From Fischerella sp. (GTDB taxonomy: Bacteria; Cyanobacteriota; Cyanobacteriia; Cyanobacteriales; Nostocaceae), in the NCBI GenBank assembly GCA_026419705.1, contig JANZYY010000104.1:4661-11970 (forward strand): a stretch of 7,310 bases of DNA, in the 5' to 3' direction. Under the pieces are notes generated by a model that had not been told where the DNA came from, made no database searches, and saw only the letters and a program-made list of their open reading frames with translations. This document shows positions 5,980 through 7,310 of this stretch, one piece after another. How positions within the stretch are numbered: position 1 is the stretch's first letter; every line of letters starts with the position of its first letter. A program made the position numbers and the translations under genes.

Positions 5980-7310
5980 ATGCCAATTAGTTTTAGAAAT
6001 ACTAATGAACTTTGGGCTTCTATATTGACCCAGACATTGAAGCATCTGGGGTTAACAACCGCTGTCATTTGTCCAGGTTCGCGATCCACACCATTAGCAG
6101 TCGCCTTTGCGCAATCAGCACCCCAAATAGAAGCAATTCCCATTTTAGATGAACGTTCTGCTGCTTTTTTTGCCTTGGGAAGGGCAAAAGCAACAGGGTT
6201 CCCCACTGCTATTGTTTGCACCTCTGGTACAGCGGGGGCAAACCTTTACCCAGCAATAATTGAAGCCAAAGAAAGTCGCGTACCGCTATTGTTGTTAACC
6301 GCCGATAGACCACCAGAATTGCGAAATTGCCACTCTGGACAAACTATAGATCAGTTGAAATTATACGGTAATTACCCAAACTGGCAAGCAGAATTAGCTT
6401 TACCTGCAACAGATATGGGGATGCTAGCTTATCTACGGCAAACAGTTATGTACGCTTGGGAGCGATCGCTTTACCCCGTACCTGGCCCCGTACATCTGAA
6501 TATACCCTTTCGCGACCCCCTCGCACCCATTCCCGATGAAAATGTAGAGACGTTGCATACAATGTCTGTTAAGTTTCATCCAGAAGAATTCTTTGCTGGC
6601 GTCACAACTTTTTCCCTATCCCCCCATCACCCCATCCCTCTATCTCTCCCTCTGCGCGACTGGCTAAAATCTTACCGAGGAATCATCATCGCCGGAGTTG
6701 CGCAACCGCAACAACCATATAAATACTGTCAGGCGATCGCCCAACTTGCCCAAATCCTAAAATTCCCGGTCTTGGCAGAAGGACTTTCTCCTGTGAGAAA
6801 TTATGCCGATCTCAACCCATATATTATTTCTACCTACGATCTGATATTGCGGAATCAGCAACTGGCGCAACAGCTAGCACCAGAAATAGTGATTCAAATT
6901 GGTGAAATGCCTACCAGTCCAGTATTGCGTCACTGGCTGAAAACTACCGCCACCAAACGCTGGCTAATTGATCCTAGCGATCAAAACCTCGACCCCCTCC
7001 ACGGTAGGACAATTCATCTGCGAGTGAGTGTAGAACAGCTAGTCGGAAAAGAGTGGGAGACCGGGAAAACTAAACAGGAGGGTAAATTCTCTCCATCTCC
7101 CCATTCCCCCGTTATTGCTCCCCAAACCCACTGTGTGGGGACCCCTAGCCCCCCATCTTCTTATCTCCACCAATGGTGTACAGCAGAAGCAAAAGTCAGA
7201 GTAGCTGTTGACCAAACCTTAATGCAAATAAAAGACTTACTCGAAATTAAAATCCCTTGGTTACTGTCCCAGATTCTACCATCGGAAACTCCTATTTTTA
7301 TTGCTAACAG
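5980..7310 (+). CDS. menD: MenD, SEPHCHC synthase (3' end outside the window)
   Basis: MenD uses thiamine diphosphate and Mg2+ to join 2-oxoglutarate (as succinic semialdehyde, with CO2 loss) to isochorismate, the first committed step towards menaquinone or, in cyanobacteria, the phylloquinone of photosystem I. The visible 443 codons include ICPGSRSTPL (30-39), the catalytic-type Glu58 in LDERSAAFFALG (56-67) that activates the cofactor, CTSGTAGANLYPA (80-92), LTADRPPELR (106-115) and GQTIDQ (120-125). A central domain follows, with AGV, AEG and a WLIDPS strand. The C-terminal cofactor-binding domain with its GDG motif should lie beyond the right edge. The frame is open throughout. The ATG at 5980 is supported by the start of the conserved FRNTNELWAS segment, although no clear ribosome binding site is seen. 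Two Pro/Ser-rich insertions (about residues 209-226 and 357-394) look like repeat-derived DNA read in frame. Confidence 0.95.
   Translation, partial: MPISFRNTNELWASILTQTLKHLGLTTAVICPGSRSTPLAVAFAQSAPQIEAIPILDERSAAFFALGRAKATGFPTAIVCTSGTAGANLYPAIIEAKESRVPLLLLTADRPPELRNCHSGQTIDQLKLYGNYPNWQAELALPATDMGMLAYLRQTVMYAWERSLYPVPGPVHLNIPFRDPLAPIPDENVETLHTMSVKFHPEEFFAGVTTFSLSPHHPIPLSLPLRDWLKSYRGIIIAGVAQPQQPYKYCQAIAQLAQILKFPVLAEGLSPVRNYADLNPYIISTYDLILRNQQLAQQLAPEIVIQIGEMPTSPVLRHWLKTTATKRWLIDPSDQNLDPLHGRTIHLRVSVEQLVGKEWETGKTKQEGKFSPSPHSPVIAPQTHCVGTPSPPSSYLHQWCTAEAKVRVAVDQTLMQIKDLLEIKIPWLLSQILPSETPIFIAN
6604..6657 (+). repeat. Pyrimidine-rich low-complexity insertion within menD
   Basis: The coding strand here is almost pure C and T with A, built from CCCCATC/CCCTCTATC-like units. 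It encodes a Ser/Pro/Leu/His-rich stretch (about residues 209-226) between two normal MenD segments. It keeps the reading frame. The composition matches intergenic cyanobacterial repeats and not the rest of menD. Confidence 0.5.
7048..7161 (+). repeat. Second low-complexity insertion within menD
   Basis: Residues about 357-394 are rich in Lys/Glu/Gly and then Ser/Pro. The DNA includes a purine-rich half (about 7048-7085) followed by a C-rich half with CTCCATCTCCCCATTCCCCC (7091-7110) and a similar CCCCCCATCTTC (7148-7159). A small inverted repeat CCCAC, TGT, GTGGG lies at about 7127-7139. The stretch separates the VEQL segment from the HQW...AEAKVR segment, which are expected to be close together in MenD. 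It keeps the frame. Confidence 0.5.

Noticed and set aside
5934..6221. Minus-strand ORF of 95 residues at the start of menD
   Set aside because: It is antisense to the highly conserved N-terminal part of menD.

Overview
The window looks like chromosomal DNA of a filamentous, Nostoc-like cyanobacterium. Three things support this. The octamer GCGATCGC (HIP1) occurs seven times (starting at 211, 3680, 4802, 5350, 5474, 6462 and 6733). Seven-base tandem repeats of the CCCCAAT and AATTGGT kind sit between genes. The proteins (a receiver-PAS-GGDEF protein, FolB and a MenD of the phylloquinone pathway) read like cyanobacterial versions. The organism assignment is inference from these patterns.

Layout: bases 1-156 may carry, on the minus strand, the decayed fragment of a gene that runs off the left edge. 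Bases 157-588 are non-coding and hold a palindrome-containing dispersed-type repeat and a CCCCAAT heptamer tract, leading to mgtA (589-3264, +), a complete P-type Mg2+-importing ATPase. A 96-base, repeat-rich spacer separates it from a convergent gene (3361-4659, -) for a receiver-PAS-GGDEF protein, a probable c-di-GMP synthase. Bases 4660-5247 are non-coding and contain a strong hairpin, an AATTGGN heptamer array and a 115-base element bounded by 9-base perfect inverted repeats. folB (5248-5616, -) follows. A 363-base divergent spacer with more repeats leads to menD (5980 to the right edge, +), of which the first 443 codons are present.

The four genes do not form an obvious operon or joint pathway: they cover Mg2+ transport, c-di-GMP signalling, folate synthesis and phylloquinone synthesis. 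mgtA and the GGDEF gene converge, folB and menD diverge, and the GGDEF gene and folB share a strand but lie 588 bases apart. The genes themselves are ordinary. The more interesting material is the repeat load in the spacers, two low-complexity in-frame insertions in MenD, substitutions at conserved positions in MgtA and in the receiver domain, and the absence of HIP1 sites over mgtA. I found no convincing new multi-gene system.
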